A stretch of 64,000 bases of DNA from Pontederia crassipes (Eukaryota; Streptophyta; Magnoliopsida; Commelinales; Pontederiaceae), in the NCBI GenBank assembly GCA_030549335.1, contig CM060194.1:64136547-64200546 (forward strand). The letters run 5' to 3'. A program made the translations under genes and the position numbers. Of this stretch, positions 1 to 11,400 are shown one piece after another. Position 1 is the first letter of the stretch, and each line of letters begins with the position of its first letter. Below the pieces are notes generated by a model, which saw nothing but the letters and a program-made list of their open reading frames with translations, had not been told where the DNA came from and searched no databases.

Positions 1-52
1 ACTTAAATAACTTAAGTTTTTAGATTTTATATAAAATTTAATTTTAAAACAT

Positions 53-119
53 TGTAAAATCTTAGCCGACCCCACCTAGTGGGATAAGGCTTTGTTGTTG
101 TTGTTGTTGTAAAATCTTA
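53..119 (+). mobile_element. 5'-truncated Au-like SINE with target duplication
   Basis: Only the 3' end of the SINE remains (about 65-107), ending in a GTT-repeat tail. It is flanked by a perfect 12-bp direct repeat, TGTAAAATCTTA, at 53-64 and 108-119, as expected of target-primed reverse transcription. The same 3' sequence ends the longer copies at 1056, 2399, 3138 and 4000. Confidence 0.85.
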
Positions 120-120
120 T

Positions 121-367
121 AAACTTGCTGCTGGCGAGTGGTTCACTGCTCGGGTTTCCTCTTGCGGTCTCTTTCATATTGTTTATCCAAGTGCACCAGA
201 TCAGTTGAAGACAGAACTGAGGTCCACCTATGCTCAATTGTGTCAAGATGACATGCCAATGGTAAGAAGAGCTGCTGCATCAAATCTAGGAAAGTTCGCT
301 GCAACACTAGAATCTACTCATTTAAGGGCTGATATGTTGTCAATATTCGAAGATCTGACACAAGATG
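121..367 (+). pseudogene. Orphan exon of PP2A 65-kDa scaffold subunit A (RCN1/PP2AA family)
   Basis: Frame 121-367 encodes HEAT-repeat sequence characteristic of the PP2A A subunit, including GEWFTARVSSCGLFHI, LCQDDMPMVRRAAASNLGKF and FEDLTQD. The A subunit is the cytosolic and nuclear scaffold that joins catalytic and B subunits. A normal donor follows at 368 (CAAGATG then gtactt). There is no splice acceptor at the left edge: the coding match begins at 121 directly after AT-rich sequence and a SINE. No adjoining A-subunit exon was found downstream. A real gene has a dozen or so exons, so this is most likely a captured or broken fragment. Identity is confident; lack of function is inferred. 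Confidence 0.8.
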
Positions 368-1055
368 GTACTTTATGTCTTATGTTCTGAGTATGTTTTG
401 CATTCTTGTATTTTCTTCTAAAATCTAAAACTTACATCAAATGTGCTTCAGTTTTTATTTCCGTAAACACTATTTTACATGATTTTCTTCTAAAGTTCAT
501 CTTCTTCATATTTGTTTTAGAGAATAAAGGACGAGTTTCACAAAAGACACTCGTCTATGTTTATTGATATATATATGAAGTTACATGGAGCCTCCTTTGT
601 CAGAATTGCATACAACCAACAAAGATATTCAGTTCTCACAAAAACTTCTCCCAATCCCTTGAGAGTTATCATATTGTACAATATTATCAATACAACAGAT
701 CTGGCCCCTAAAATTCATCTTCTCCATTAAATTATTGGGCAAACTAGATAAGAACAGGAAAACCTACTTAGTATGTTTTTCAGAACTCCTTGATAACTAA
801 AAAGAATCTGACAATTTTTGCCAAGAAAAGTAATTGATCATAATTGAAATTTCGGTTTCCTTTATTAATTGGAGGAATGATTTAAGACCAAAATGCATTT
901 GTTCTAAGGATTCTTTTTAATTTATTTGTTTGAAATTTTAATTTTGACTCCCAATTTTGTTGATGTTCAATAATCATTTACAATCTGGTGATATGAGTTA
1001 TAGCACTCAATTCCATGGTTAGACTTTTATATATGATGTAATGTTCTTACCATTT
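368..1055. other. AT-rich spacer, no gene seen
   Basis: No exon of the PP2A subunit or another recognisable protein was found here after the donor at 368. The sequence is AT-rich and without long open frames on either strand. Confidence 0.5.
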
Positions 1056-1239
1056 AACTCCGCCTATGTTTTATAGCCGGTCCCAAGCCCGGATAAAGGA
1101 GGAGGGTTGTGTTAGGCCCCGACAGCCAGCGTAAAACCTTGTCGAATCGCAAGAACATGGATCAACGAATGGCGTCGTATGATCCATGTAGCCGACCCCA
1201 CCTAGTGGGATAAGGCTTTGTTGTTGTTGTTGTTGTTGT
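1056..1239 (+). mobile_element. Au-like SINE, near full length
   Basis: The copy begins AACTCCGCCTATG, continues through TAGCCGGTCCCAAGCCCGG and the TTGTGTTAGGCC region (possible degenerate pol III A and B boxes), and ends CCTAGTGGGATAAGGC plus a GTT tail. It matches the copies at 3138 and 4000 base for base over most of its length. I could not identify a target duplication next to it. Confidence 0.85.
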
Positions 1240-1434
1240 CGACCTTGTGGAGGAAGAGAGAGAAAGAGAAAGAACAGAGAGAAAATTGCAGGAGCTTTCT
1301 ATTTTCCCTCTCCTCTCCCTCTCTCTCTTCCACTTTACCCAAAGAATAAAAATCTTAGGGTTCCGAAGTGCTCTCCGTTTTGTCTTCTGGAAAGCTGCCG
1401 GATCCTAGATTTCCACCTCCCTGGCCAGTCGAAG
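1240..1434 (+). other. 5'-UTR-like exon with splice donor
   Basis: A GA/CT-rich stretch typical of plant 5' leaders ends CGAAG followed by gtgagt at 1435, a consensus donor. A pyrimidine-rich acceptor (tttctgatttcag) lies near 1938, followed by an ATG at 1983. That ATG frame closes quickly, so no intact protein follows. It could be the leader of the broken CCT8-like copy just downstream. This is inference from splice signals only. Confidence 0.3.
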
Positions 1435-2052
1435 GTGAGTACAAACAAAGATCTTGACCATTTCTTTTTCTGTGGTTCTAAAGGTCGGATATTTTTTGAG
1501 TCAAAATTGTTTTTTGAGCCAAGTTTTGCTGTCCGAAGCTTTAATTCTTAGTGGAAGGAACAGACTTTTCCTCTTTTTTCATTGTTTGGTTTGAATTTTT
1601 ATCAACTATCGACAGTAGACAGAGTTTGTGGTGTCTGGTGTTGAGAATTTTTTCTTATTCAAGTCCTTAAGCATCTTGAACTGTTATTAGGCCTGATCTC
1701 TTCCTCGGGCAGAAGGTATCGCCTTCTTAGCTTCTTGTTTCTGACAAAAAAAATGTGTTGATCTTTGGTATTTAATGATGACAACGAGGATTGTGAAATA
1801 AATTTGAAGCAGCTACTCATACTTGTGTATGTAGTGGCCAGAAGATTCTCGCTTCCTTTTGACATCACAGTTTTTGTCGTCTAAAGCTATCACCTGTTTG
1901 TTATTTTGCCTCAAACATCTTCTTTTTCTGATTTCAGCTTATTTTTAGTATTATTACTTTGTTCGGAAATAGCAGCAAGAAGATGAATTGGGATTTAAAT
2001 TTTGTCTTTTATTGTCATCATCATTGCTGATGCATGCAATACCATGCCCTCT

Positions 2053-2226
2053 CATTGCTGATGCATGCATTCAAGTTTGTCCAAAGAACCCAGCAAATTT
2101 TAATGTTGATAATGTTCGTGTGGCTAAGCTAATCGGAGGTGGTTTGCACAACTCTTCTGTTGTTCGTGGTATGGTATTGAAGAATGATGCTGTTGGATCT
2201 ATAAAAAAAGTGGAAAAGGCGAAGGT
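2053..2226 (+). pseudogene. Orphan exon of chaperonin CCT theta subunit (CCT8)
   Basis: The frame encodes IADACIQVCPKNPANFNVDN, then RVAKLIGGGLHNSSVVRGMV and KNDAVGSIKKVEKAK, a highly characteristic stretch of the theta subunit of the cytosolic TCP-1/CCT folding complex. A donor (AAG then gtgatg) follows at 2227. No other CCT8 exon was recognised on either side. At its left edge a 17-bp sequence, CATTGCTGATGCATGCA, is duplicated at 2022-2038 and 2053-2069, so the exon start has been rearranged. The open frame runs into SINE sequence on the right. I read it as a broken gene copy rather than a working gene. Confidence 0.75.
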
Positions 2227-2398
2227 GATGTATGGTATTATCATATTACGTGGTATTTGTGGTCTTTTGCTGTGTCAAAGTTTTTTTGGCTTGGTATCTC
2301 ACACGACTATGATGATTAATGTGCCATGTATTATAAATTTTGACTCTTGGAAACTGGCACAAGTAATTATTATTTGTTTCCCGTTGCTGCTTTGTTTT

Positions 2399-2537
2399 GG
2401 TCCCAAGCCCGGATAAAGGAGGAGGGTTGTGTTAGGCCCCGACAGCCAGCGTAAAACTCTGTCAAATCTCATGAACATGGATCAACGAATATAATCGTAT
2501 GATCCATATAGTCGACCCCACCTAGTGGGATAAGACT

Positions 2538-2570
<33 letters not shown>
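2399..2570 (+). mobile_element. Au-like SINE, slightly 5'-truncated
   Basis: It starts at GGTCCCAAGCCCGG, lacking the first 20 bases or so of the full copies, and ends in about ten GTT units. The 16 bases after the tail (2571-2586, TAAAATCTTATAAACT) are identical to those after the truncated SINE at the window start (110-125). Confidence 0.85.
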
Positions 2571-2571
<1 letters not shown>

Positions 2572-3137
2572 AAAATCTTATAAACTCTTATAGTCTTTAT
2601 ATTATTCTATATGAGTATGTATGGCCCTTCACTCTTTATTGTGTACTATAAAAAGCTTGTAGGATTTTAAATATTTTATTTAGCTAATATATTTGTCATT
2701 CCCGTTTCAAAAAATATATTTGTCATTGAGAATGAAATTAGTACACCTTTAGTCATTTTTTATTCTCTTGTTATTTCTCTAACTTAATAAACCTAATTCT
2801 TGATAGCTACTCAGCACTTATTAATTGTAAGTGAGTATTTATTTCATTACTTTATATTTATCTCATATTAATGTTTATGATATATCGATAATAAATATGT
2901 GCATAATATTGTATTGTGATTGCATAATGATTTTATAATCAAATTTGTTTGGTACATAGATTTTACGAGTTCATGATACACTTTTATGACATGAATTTAT
3001 GGGACAAGAAACACGTCCATATAAATTCCTGAACTTGACAACCTTGGGTGGCTTGACATTGTTCAATCTGTCTTCCTCAGCCTGGTTTTAGCTTATAGCA
3101 TTGCAGCACATTACTTTAATTTTTTCATGTGATAAAT
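2571..3137. other. AT-rich spacer, no gene seen
   Basis: No coding similarity, RNA gene or repeat structure was recognised between the two SINEs. Confidence 0.5.
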
Positions 3138-3312
3138 AACTCCGCCTATGTTTTATAGCCGATCCCAAGCCCGGATAAAGGGAGGGTTGTGTTAGGCCCC
3201 GACAGCCAGCGTAAAACCTTGTCGAATCTCATGAACATGTATCAACGAAGGCGTCGTATGATCCATGTAGCCGACCCCACCTAATGGGATAAGGCTTTGT
3301 TGTTGTTGTTGT
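3138..3312 (+). mobile_element. Au-like SINE, near full length
   Basis: Same consensus as the copy at 1056, with a 3-bp deletion (AAAGGGAGGG in place of AAAGGAGGAGGG). A 9-bp repeat, ATGTGATAA, lies at 3127-3135 and 3325-3333. The right copy is about 12 bp beyond the tail, so it may or may not be the target duplication. Confidence 0.85.
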
Positions 3313-3333
3313 ATAGGCCAAACTATGTGATAA

Positions 3334-3984
3334 TGTTTTTTTGTTGAAACAAGAAAGGACGACTAGCAAGCTGATAGTCATCCAAAAGTTTCATTAATAA
3401 TAGTAGGGGTTACAAAAAGTTTGATAGGAAGGCCAACAGAACATTAGGGTTCAAGGCCATGAAACCAAAATGACAGCACACACTACTCGATATTAAAGAT
3501 GACTTCTTTATTCCAAGCACCGTTAACCACCATCACTCTTGCATCCCAGTTGAGGAGTTGACAAGAGCCACACCGGTCATCCCATAATACGAAACACCTA
3601 TTTCCTGAGGAGGGCACCGCTCATCCTTTAAAGGTCGCAGACCCCAAGGCCGCCTTCTTTGGACAGCGCATGACCTTTGAACGATTGGGTTGTGGATATG
3701 CTTTTGCCTGACACCCAAGCCTAAGCCACCAAAGAAATGATGTCCGGGTCACATACTAGAATGGGTTCAGAATCAGCAAGTGCAGCTGTCTCCAGCCACA
3801 TCCGACATGTACCTTGCTCTGACTCTGCTGCAGGATCCTGGTCAATCCTCACAGTTGCTTGAGTCTCAGATATGGACCCCAGTCCCGAGCGAGGAGCCAC
3901 ATGTGCCAACAAGGGCCCCACAGCAACTGCCTCATCTCCCGTGGCAGAAGTTCTCGGAAACGATGGAGGATCTCTTTTTTTTTT
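3334..3984 (-). mobile_element. LINE-like 3' fragment (tentative)
   Basis: On the minus strand there is a short A-rich tail (T-run at 3334-3342). It is preceded by sequence resembling the 3' end of a plant L1 (TTTTGTAACCCC, then TTAATGAAACTTTTGGATGA). Upstream is a broken frame with CPKK.ALGS-like residues near 3650-3700, recalling the reverse-transcriptase C-terminal region (usually PKK-GGLG). Frames are interrupted several times. A SINE sits at its 5' edge. Another retroelement class is possible. Confidence 0.35.
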
Positions 3985-4188
3985 GGAGGAAAAGGAAGGA
4001 ACTCCGCCTATGTTTTATAGCCAGTCCCAAGCCCGGATAAAGGAGGAGGGTTGTGTTAGGCCCCGACAGCCAGCGTAAAACCCTGTCGAATCTCATGAAC
4101 ATGGATCAACGAAGCGTCGTATGATCCATGTAGCCGACCCCACCTAGTGGGATAAGGCTTTGTTGTTGTTGGAGGAGGAAAAAGAAGG
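3985..4188 (+). mobile_element. Au-like SINE with 15-bp target duplication
   Basis: The SINE body is 4000-4173. It is flanked by GGAGGAAAAGGAAGG (3985-3999) and GGAGGAAAAAGAAGG (4174-4188), which differ at one base. This is the clearest full insertion of the family in the window and suggests a fairly recent event. Confidence 0.9.
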
Positions 4189-5449
4189 CAGCCCAGCTTT
4201 GGAAGCCATCCACAGAACTGGGATAATTAAGTGACAAAATATAATCTACGTTATGCTATCTTTACACCGACTCCCGATTAGTTAGATGTTAATAACTTTG
4301 AATAGAGAGAGCCCCCGAAGTGGGTATCCGAAAAGAAAAAGAAGTGATATCGCTCTCCAGCACCACCATTGGCTAATGTTATCAACCCTCAAAACCTTCT
4401 GGGATTAAAGACGTTTTATTACATTTTCATGTGACAGTTTAAGCTGTTCTACTTATTTTCTTCTGGCGTGGACAGCATGGAAGACCATCCATGTCAGGAC
4501 ACGACCAGCACGACCAGAATCATTGACTATAATCCAAGAACACTAAACTGTTATGTTTAAGGGAAAGCAACGTACAGTTTTTTTTAAATGTGATGTTCGT
4601 ATTTATGAGTTGTTGACATACAACTGATCCACATTTTGACGCCAGAATTCTACATTTCTGTAAGTACTAACATCAAACGAGATACGTCTGATGTCATCTA
4701 TACATCGCTTGAAAATAACCTTCTTCACCAGCAAGCATTTTTTTTAGGAGACTTCACCAGCAAAAGTTGGCACGTGCATAGGGGAGATTATATCTGCAAA
4801 GACCTAAATGTCACCTAGGTTTGTCTTTCCCACCAATATCTTTACTAGCAGCATTGATACTGACACTGATGAGTGGTATAAGGTGATTGCCCTCAGCATA
4901 CTCTTTTTTGAGATTGATGTCTTATTATCAGGAATATCATAAAAAAACTTTTAGAGAAGTTTGCGGATCAGCTACTGAAATCAACAAAAATATTTTCTTT
5001 CAAGCAAAATATCGGAATGTCTCAAACCATCTTTTCCTCAAGCAGCACTTGGGGATTTTGAATGGCCAATTGACCATGGTTGGTTTGGACACATTGGAGC
5101 TACTGGCCTTTGATAATGCATTCTAGAATAGAGGAGAAAATTGAACACTCGGACTAAGTTGTGACACTGCTCTATAGTTTACAGTCTACGAAAAAAGAGG
5201 AGAAAAATGGAGGAAAATCAAATTGCTAAGAAACATTGAGACGTGCATAGACTTTTTTGACAGATTCTGCTTCCATTCAGTGCACATGAATTACATCAAA
5301 CCAGCAAGAGTATTTTTTAATTGAAAAGGATGTCTATAAGGAATCCAGGATGTAGACATCCTATGTTATTTTAGTAAATTAATAAGATCACCAGCAAGAC
5401 TATTATATTCAAGTTATTGAAGTTATCGAATCAAAGTTCACATACATAC
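4189..5449. other. Spacer or 3' flank of the DDR4-like gene; nothing recognised
   Basis: This is where the final exons of the minus-strand DDR4-like gene would be expected. I looked for its continuation after the TYTF motif and did not find it. Short open frames are present on the plus strand (4636-4818 and 4887-5126), but their products resemble nothing I know. Confidence 0.4.
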
Positions 5450-8400
5450 CAAAAGTATATGTAACAGGTTTCCTATCCCGAAGAGATCGGCCTGACGTAA
5501 GCCCATCAGCTGTTAAATAGCTGTCTAGAAGAAGTGCTTCTCTGTGTTGCTTTTTCAACAGCCTCTCTTTCTTCTGCTTCAATAAAAGCATCAATGACAT
5601 TTGATTGCATGAATGGCTTATAATATCCAACCACTAATGTGGGTTGTATAAATGACAGTTTGATTAAGAAAATGAATTTGACCAGAATCCATTACCTTGT
5701 GATTTTTTTCAATATCTGGCAGAAAATCCATCTTTAACTTCTTCCCAAGCGAAGCCTCTGTTCTATTTTTACTCGTAAAAAGTTTCTCCTGCAAAGGGTA
5801 AATGTAAATATAAAGAAAAAGTGTAAAACATTAAATAGTGACAAACTAGAGGGTATGACCAACGATTGAATCATCATCTTTCTCCACATGCATGAAGAAT
5901 TTCAATTGAAATTCTTGTTCAAAATACCAAGATTCTTTTTTGAAGGGCAAAAGGATATGATTGCCAATTGTAGTATTCATACAGCTATGTCATTGGACAA
6001 GCTCAACATTCTTAAAATACAATTTTAGGGAATATATAACTAACCCTGTAACTTTTCCAGTTACATAAAGCAACAACTTTTTTATATAACTCATAACAAG
6101 AGTTCAAGACCACTTGAAATACAATTAAGATCTTTTTTCTTCAAATTATAATTAAGCTAAATGAAATTCAGGTTCCTAATAGTGCACAATAAAAAATATG
6201 AATCACCACTTATACCAGCTTATTAAATAGGAACATCAAGATTAAAGAACTTACTGCAACATCTTGGAATTCATCCAGATTTGTTGCAACTGTTTCCCAC
6301 TGGTAAGATACAAGTGGATTGACAATAGATCCTTTTGCTTTCGCCTTCTTTATTTCTACACGTCTAATTTCACGATATAATCGATGGCCAATGATAGGAT
6401 CATCTTCATACCTATCAATAGATGGACTCAGAGAATAATATAAACATTACAAAAGAATGCTCAGAGATACTTGAATAACTTCCAAATTCAAAAAGTGACC
6501 ATGCTGAATTCAAGTTACCAGTATGAAATCCCCTGAGAGTCGCCTCCAATTCGTTCTTTCCGAAACAATGGAAGTTGAATACCACGTTTTAGGCAATCAT
6601 CAATGAAATTCCGAATATCCTCTTGCTGCAAAAAGTCAAATCTTGATGCCAACTCTTTTGTTTATACCGACTAATGCACAAATGAATATCATATTCATGA
6701 GATCAAAGAAAAGGCCAGTTAAAAATGATGAAAAAAAGGACTGAAGCACTTCAAGTTTTTTTTTAATTAAAGTGCTTATCTATTAAACACTTCAAGTTTG
6801 ACGACCTAGTAAGTTAACCAACATAATAAATTTGGGTTGCTAGAGGGGGGATCAATGTGTCTAGGGATACTAGCTCCTAATTATTTCAGACGAGGTTGTA
6901 GAGTATTAAAGATAATCTCTATCCCAATGGTGGGATACAGGGCCTGAACTTAAAGCTACTAGCTCCCTCCTTCCTCAACTCAGATCTCAGCCCATTAACT
7001 ACCATCAATAGTTCTCTTTCAAAAAAATCCAATTGGCACTTGCCAAGATAACAGGAATGGATTCAAACTGACAATAACTCAATTCAAATGCCTTTTTTAG
7101 AGGATCATAATTGAAATGTTAAATATAGGAATAAAAAATTATGAAATTTCAGTCAAGATGGCTACAAAGTCATTGACATCTAAGAGAAACTAACATAAAC
7201 ACATATGGACAGTGGGAAACAGACATGACATAGATTTGTGATCAAGATGCCTAGTCAAGCCTCTTATTAGACTATAATAAAGAACCAGCATGAGTGTCAG
7301 AAGTTGATTGATGACGAGATTACAGGTAGAAAATTAAGAAAGCATCAACAGAATTGTAATAATGTTTGAAACATAATTGAAGTATTGCTTTCGATGAACT
7401 AACAGATGTTCATATCGGTAGTATATGATGTTAACTTGAGAACTCTACTGAGAGCGACAATCCAGATGAAAAACTGTCCCGTTTAAGCTATCGCATGGCA
7501 AATAAATATCCCAGCATGATCCGGAAAAAGAATGCATAAAAGAAAAAATTATGTCCAAATCAAAATGAAAACGTCCGTTTAAAATGCAACCCAGACTTTC
7601 ATTATCAAACAGAATTAATACCTCGACACGAATGTCACATATAGCCTTTAGGATCCGTACACGAATTCCAGGTTCAAGATTTTTGTATGTTTCAACCTCC
7701 GCCCTGATAAATTAAAAGGGCAAACAATGTTAACACATTGAAATTTTGAGACATTTCAAATTTAAAATGATTCAAAGACTCACCCGTGGGAAGCAACGAT
7801 AGGAATTTCCCCTTCAGCAACCTGCAAGTAATATACTGTTGTTAAACTGCTCCATGTGGTACCAACCAATGTTGTCAAACTCATAAAACGGAGTCAACAC
7901 GGAAAGTCTGGGTAAACACGTAAAACGTGAGATCGTAACACGACTCGTCCGATTCTACTGAAATCATATTTTCAATTAAATTAATATTGATTCTACTTGA
8001 ACCTAATTTACCTATAAATTAATTATTCAATATGATTTAGAAAATCTAATAATAATTAATGATTAAGCATCTATGATTTAATAAGTTATAATAATTAATT
8101 TAAAAAGTTATAATAATTAATAAATTAGCAATACATTACATGAAAGAGCAGAAAAAAAAAGCATGGAAAAATATGAACCAAAAATAAAATAAAGAGACTG
8201 CATTCTCTCTCCTCCATGAGATTACATGAGTCTTTTCTTGCTGTCAAATCAGAGAAAAAAAAGGAGACTGTATCCTCTATACTCCCACAGAGAGTCTTCT
8301 GGAAATCCCACAGGGAGTCTTCTGGAAACCCAAAAATTAAAAGGCTACCGAGCAGAGTAGGCAGAAAAAAAGGAAAAAGACTGCATTTCTGGTCACAAAC

Positions 8401-11400
8401 CCAAAAATAACTGGACAAAAAAAAAGGACTGCAGGAGAAGAGAGGATGAGTCATTTTTCTGTCTCGTCCTCCTCCCTGCTCGGGCAGTGGTTCTCCCTCC
8501 TTGTGAGCAGAAGAGGAGAGGGAAGATGAGTGAGGAGAGAGAACGAGCGACAGAGGAGAGAGAGGGAAGATGGAGAGAGGAGGGCGCTGGCGAGCTGCGG
8601 CATGCACCGAACAGCGATGGCGAGCAGCAGTGTTGAACAGCACCGGCAGCGACCAGCAGCAGCAGCAATGGCGGCAAACAGCACCGGCAGCGCAGCGACG
8701 AACAACAGGCAGCAAACAGTGGTGGCGCACAGCAGCTTGGTTTTGGGACTTAACTGATTAGGGCATCGGGTGAGTCACAAACTCATGTAACAGAAAAAAA
8801 AAGTTTCAGAGTGACTCGGCAGAACGCCGTTTCTACCGATTTCACGATCCAGCACGCGATCGAGTCAACCCGTTTTTCTTTGGTGAGATCGTAAAATCGT
8901 CCGATTCCACGAGTCAAATCGCGATTTTGACAACATTGGTACCAACAACTTGTTTTTTTGACAGGAATAATGGAATATAAACAGCTTGTTGTCATGATCT
9001 AATCAAATAAATTAGTGTAAACCACATACCCAGTGCCACCAATCTCTTAATTTCCTGCATAACATCGTAACCCAGGTAGCACGCCCCATTGCCATACGAG
9101 TCACAGGAGGAATTGCCTGCAACATGAAGAAAAGGAATAATGTTTCTTATACAATACAGAGGTTTACTCAAGAATGCCAGAAAAATACCTTTTAACTTAC
9201 ATTTCAACTATTGAACTCAAAGTTACAGAACACACTATGGGAAAATTACATAAAAATAATGAAGTTTCACTACTGTCTAAATTGATGGCCACCCAAGCTC
9301 AATAGTTATCCTTTCCCTTTCCATAAAAGACTATCCTGATATTCTTTTCGAGATAGAAAGGGAAGCTTAGTTTCCTTGTCAATTTTAAACTTCATCTCAG
9401 TTCAACTTCCATTACTGTTTATTTGAGTTATATTTATGTATTGATGTGTCACAGCTAAATGATCAGAGAAACACCCTGCAAAAATGCAAATTCAACATAA
9501 ATTAAAAGAAGAAAACACCAAACTGAGCATCCTATGGGCTTGGTTTTCTCGGGACTAAAGACAATATGCAGCAGAATCTTAGCATATGTAATCTGGTTAA
9601 TTAAACCAACCAATTCCTTCTAAGCCTCAATGTTCAAAGTAAATATCTCCAGTGACAGAAATGACCAATCCTGTCTTTTACAAAGCCTACAGGCAACCAT
9701 GCATGCATATATCTGATTGTAGAAAACAAGGGTTAAGAATGACATGACTACATAAGAATATTGAAACTCTTTTCAATTGGTTATGGTTTTAAATCAAGCT
9801 TTATTGCAATGTTTTGTTTTTTAGGTTTCATCTGAGTGTATCCATAAGTCAAAGGTATATCAAATTTCCAAGATGATGATGATGTGAATCAGTCAAAATT
9901 CTTTTTGGGAGGGGAATCAGTGGACAATTTCTGAAGTATATTTGCAGAGAATAATCATATAGCTGTTTGCCTAAAGATGAGAACAATTTTAGAATGAACT
10001 ATCAGGTTCTAAGCTGGAACCTAAGAACTTTATGTACCCATGAAAACATGTGAGTCAAAAATAGGAAACTATAGAATAAGCATCCCAATCTTGAAGAGTC
10101 ATTTACCTCATAACTAGTGTTCGACAAACCAAAGAACATCCAATTCTTGAACTAAATGTGTCAATTCTATATAATTTATAATTCCTCATGATGATTTAAA
10201 AGACAACCACTAGTTACCCAAAACAAATTGTGTAGCAGCATGATCAACCACCAATTGCCACTACTTATCTAGACAAAATCATAAGAACTACTTGACCGAA
10301 ATGTCCTAAGGATTACTTATAGTGCAACATAATCATTCCTGCACGCACTCAAAAGAAATTCTTGCAGTGCAACAAATCCCGCTATCCATCAGAAAATCAT
10401 AGGAAAGAATTTTTTCACCTGCCAAACTTCTACTTTTATCAGTCTTTCTTTTGCTCACACAATCGACTCAGACATGGAAAGTGCGTTGAACAACTAGCAT
10501 ACTACTATGGTCTTAGATATAAAAGTCCCTGGATCAGCATTGTTTTAACTAGCATATTAACACTTGATCGATGACAAATCTAATCAGATATATGGCATAG
10601 TGATGGACAATCTAAAATAGCAGGATCTACATGCTAAGCATTCACCAGCTGACGGGTAGGGGGAATGAGCATATGCATCCAGAGTCCCCTCTGTTTTCAT
10701 TGAAAGACCATTTTTCTCGAGTCAAACCCATTGCCTCCTATTGATATGTTAGTTACTTTTAAATTATGCAATTAGGAAAGGAAGAAGCCTGGATATCACT
10801 TAGGAGAAACCACATCAGATTGATAACTTGCACCTCATTCTGAGTTCATAAAAAGCAAATCATATACTGAAATTTCCAAGATTCGTTAGGAATGGTATTG
10901 GTGTAACATCAGATATAGCTACAGATTGTCTGCACGATTGAAGAAAACTATCCAAGATTATGATTTTAGAGGAACAATCTCCCAGAAAGTTCATGAGGTA
11001 AATCCCATTCTCAACCTACCAACATACCATTCATGCACCTTACTTGAGCACTTGAATAAAGCCATCACATATAGACATCCTCTAATAAGATTTGATCATA
11101 CAGATCAATAGGAAGTCTTCAAGTTACCATAAGTTATCTTATTAAAAAAATATGCCAAAATGTTTTACATAAAAATGACTTAAGGCAAGTTATTGTACAA
11201 CTATATGAAGAGACGACTGAAATTATCATATTACAAGTTGTTTAAATAGATTAAATGCAAGCACAGACGCAGGAATAAACTGGTAGGGAAGAATGAATCA
11301 ACACTATAAATGTATGGCTTCCATGCAAGAATATAAGTTAATAATCATCTTCCAAAGAAATTATTCAACAAAACTAAAGGTGCACTTCGCCTGCGTATCA

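Noticed and set aside
3127-3333. ATGTGATAA repeats as target duplication of the SINE at 3138
   Set aside because: The right copy is about 12 bp away from the tail and only nine bases long, so chance cannot be excluded.
8125-8761. Several overlapping open frames
   Set aside because: Low-complexity frames inside a non-autonomous hAT element with no recognised domain.
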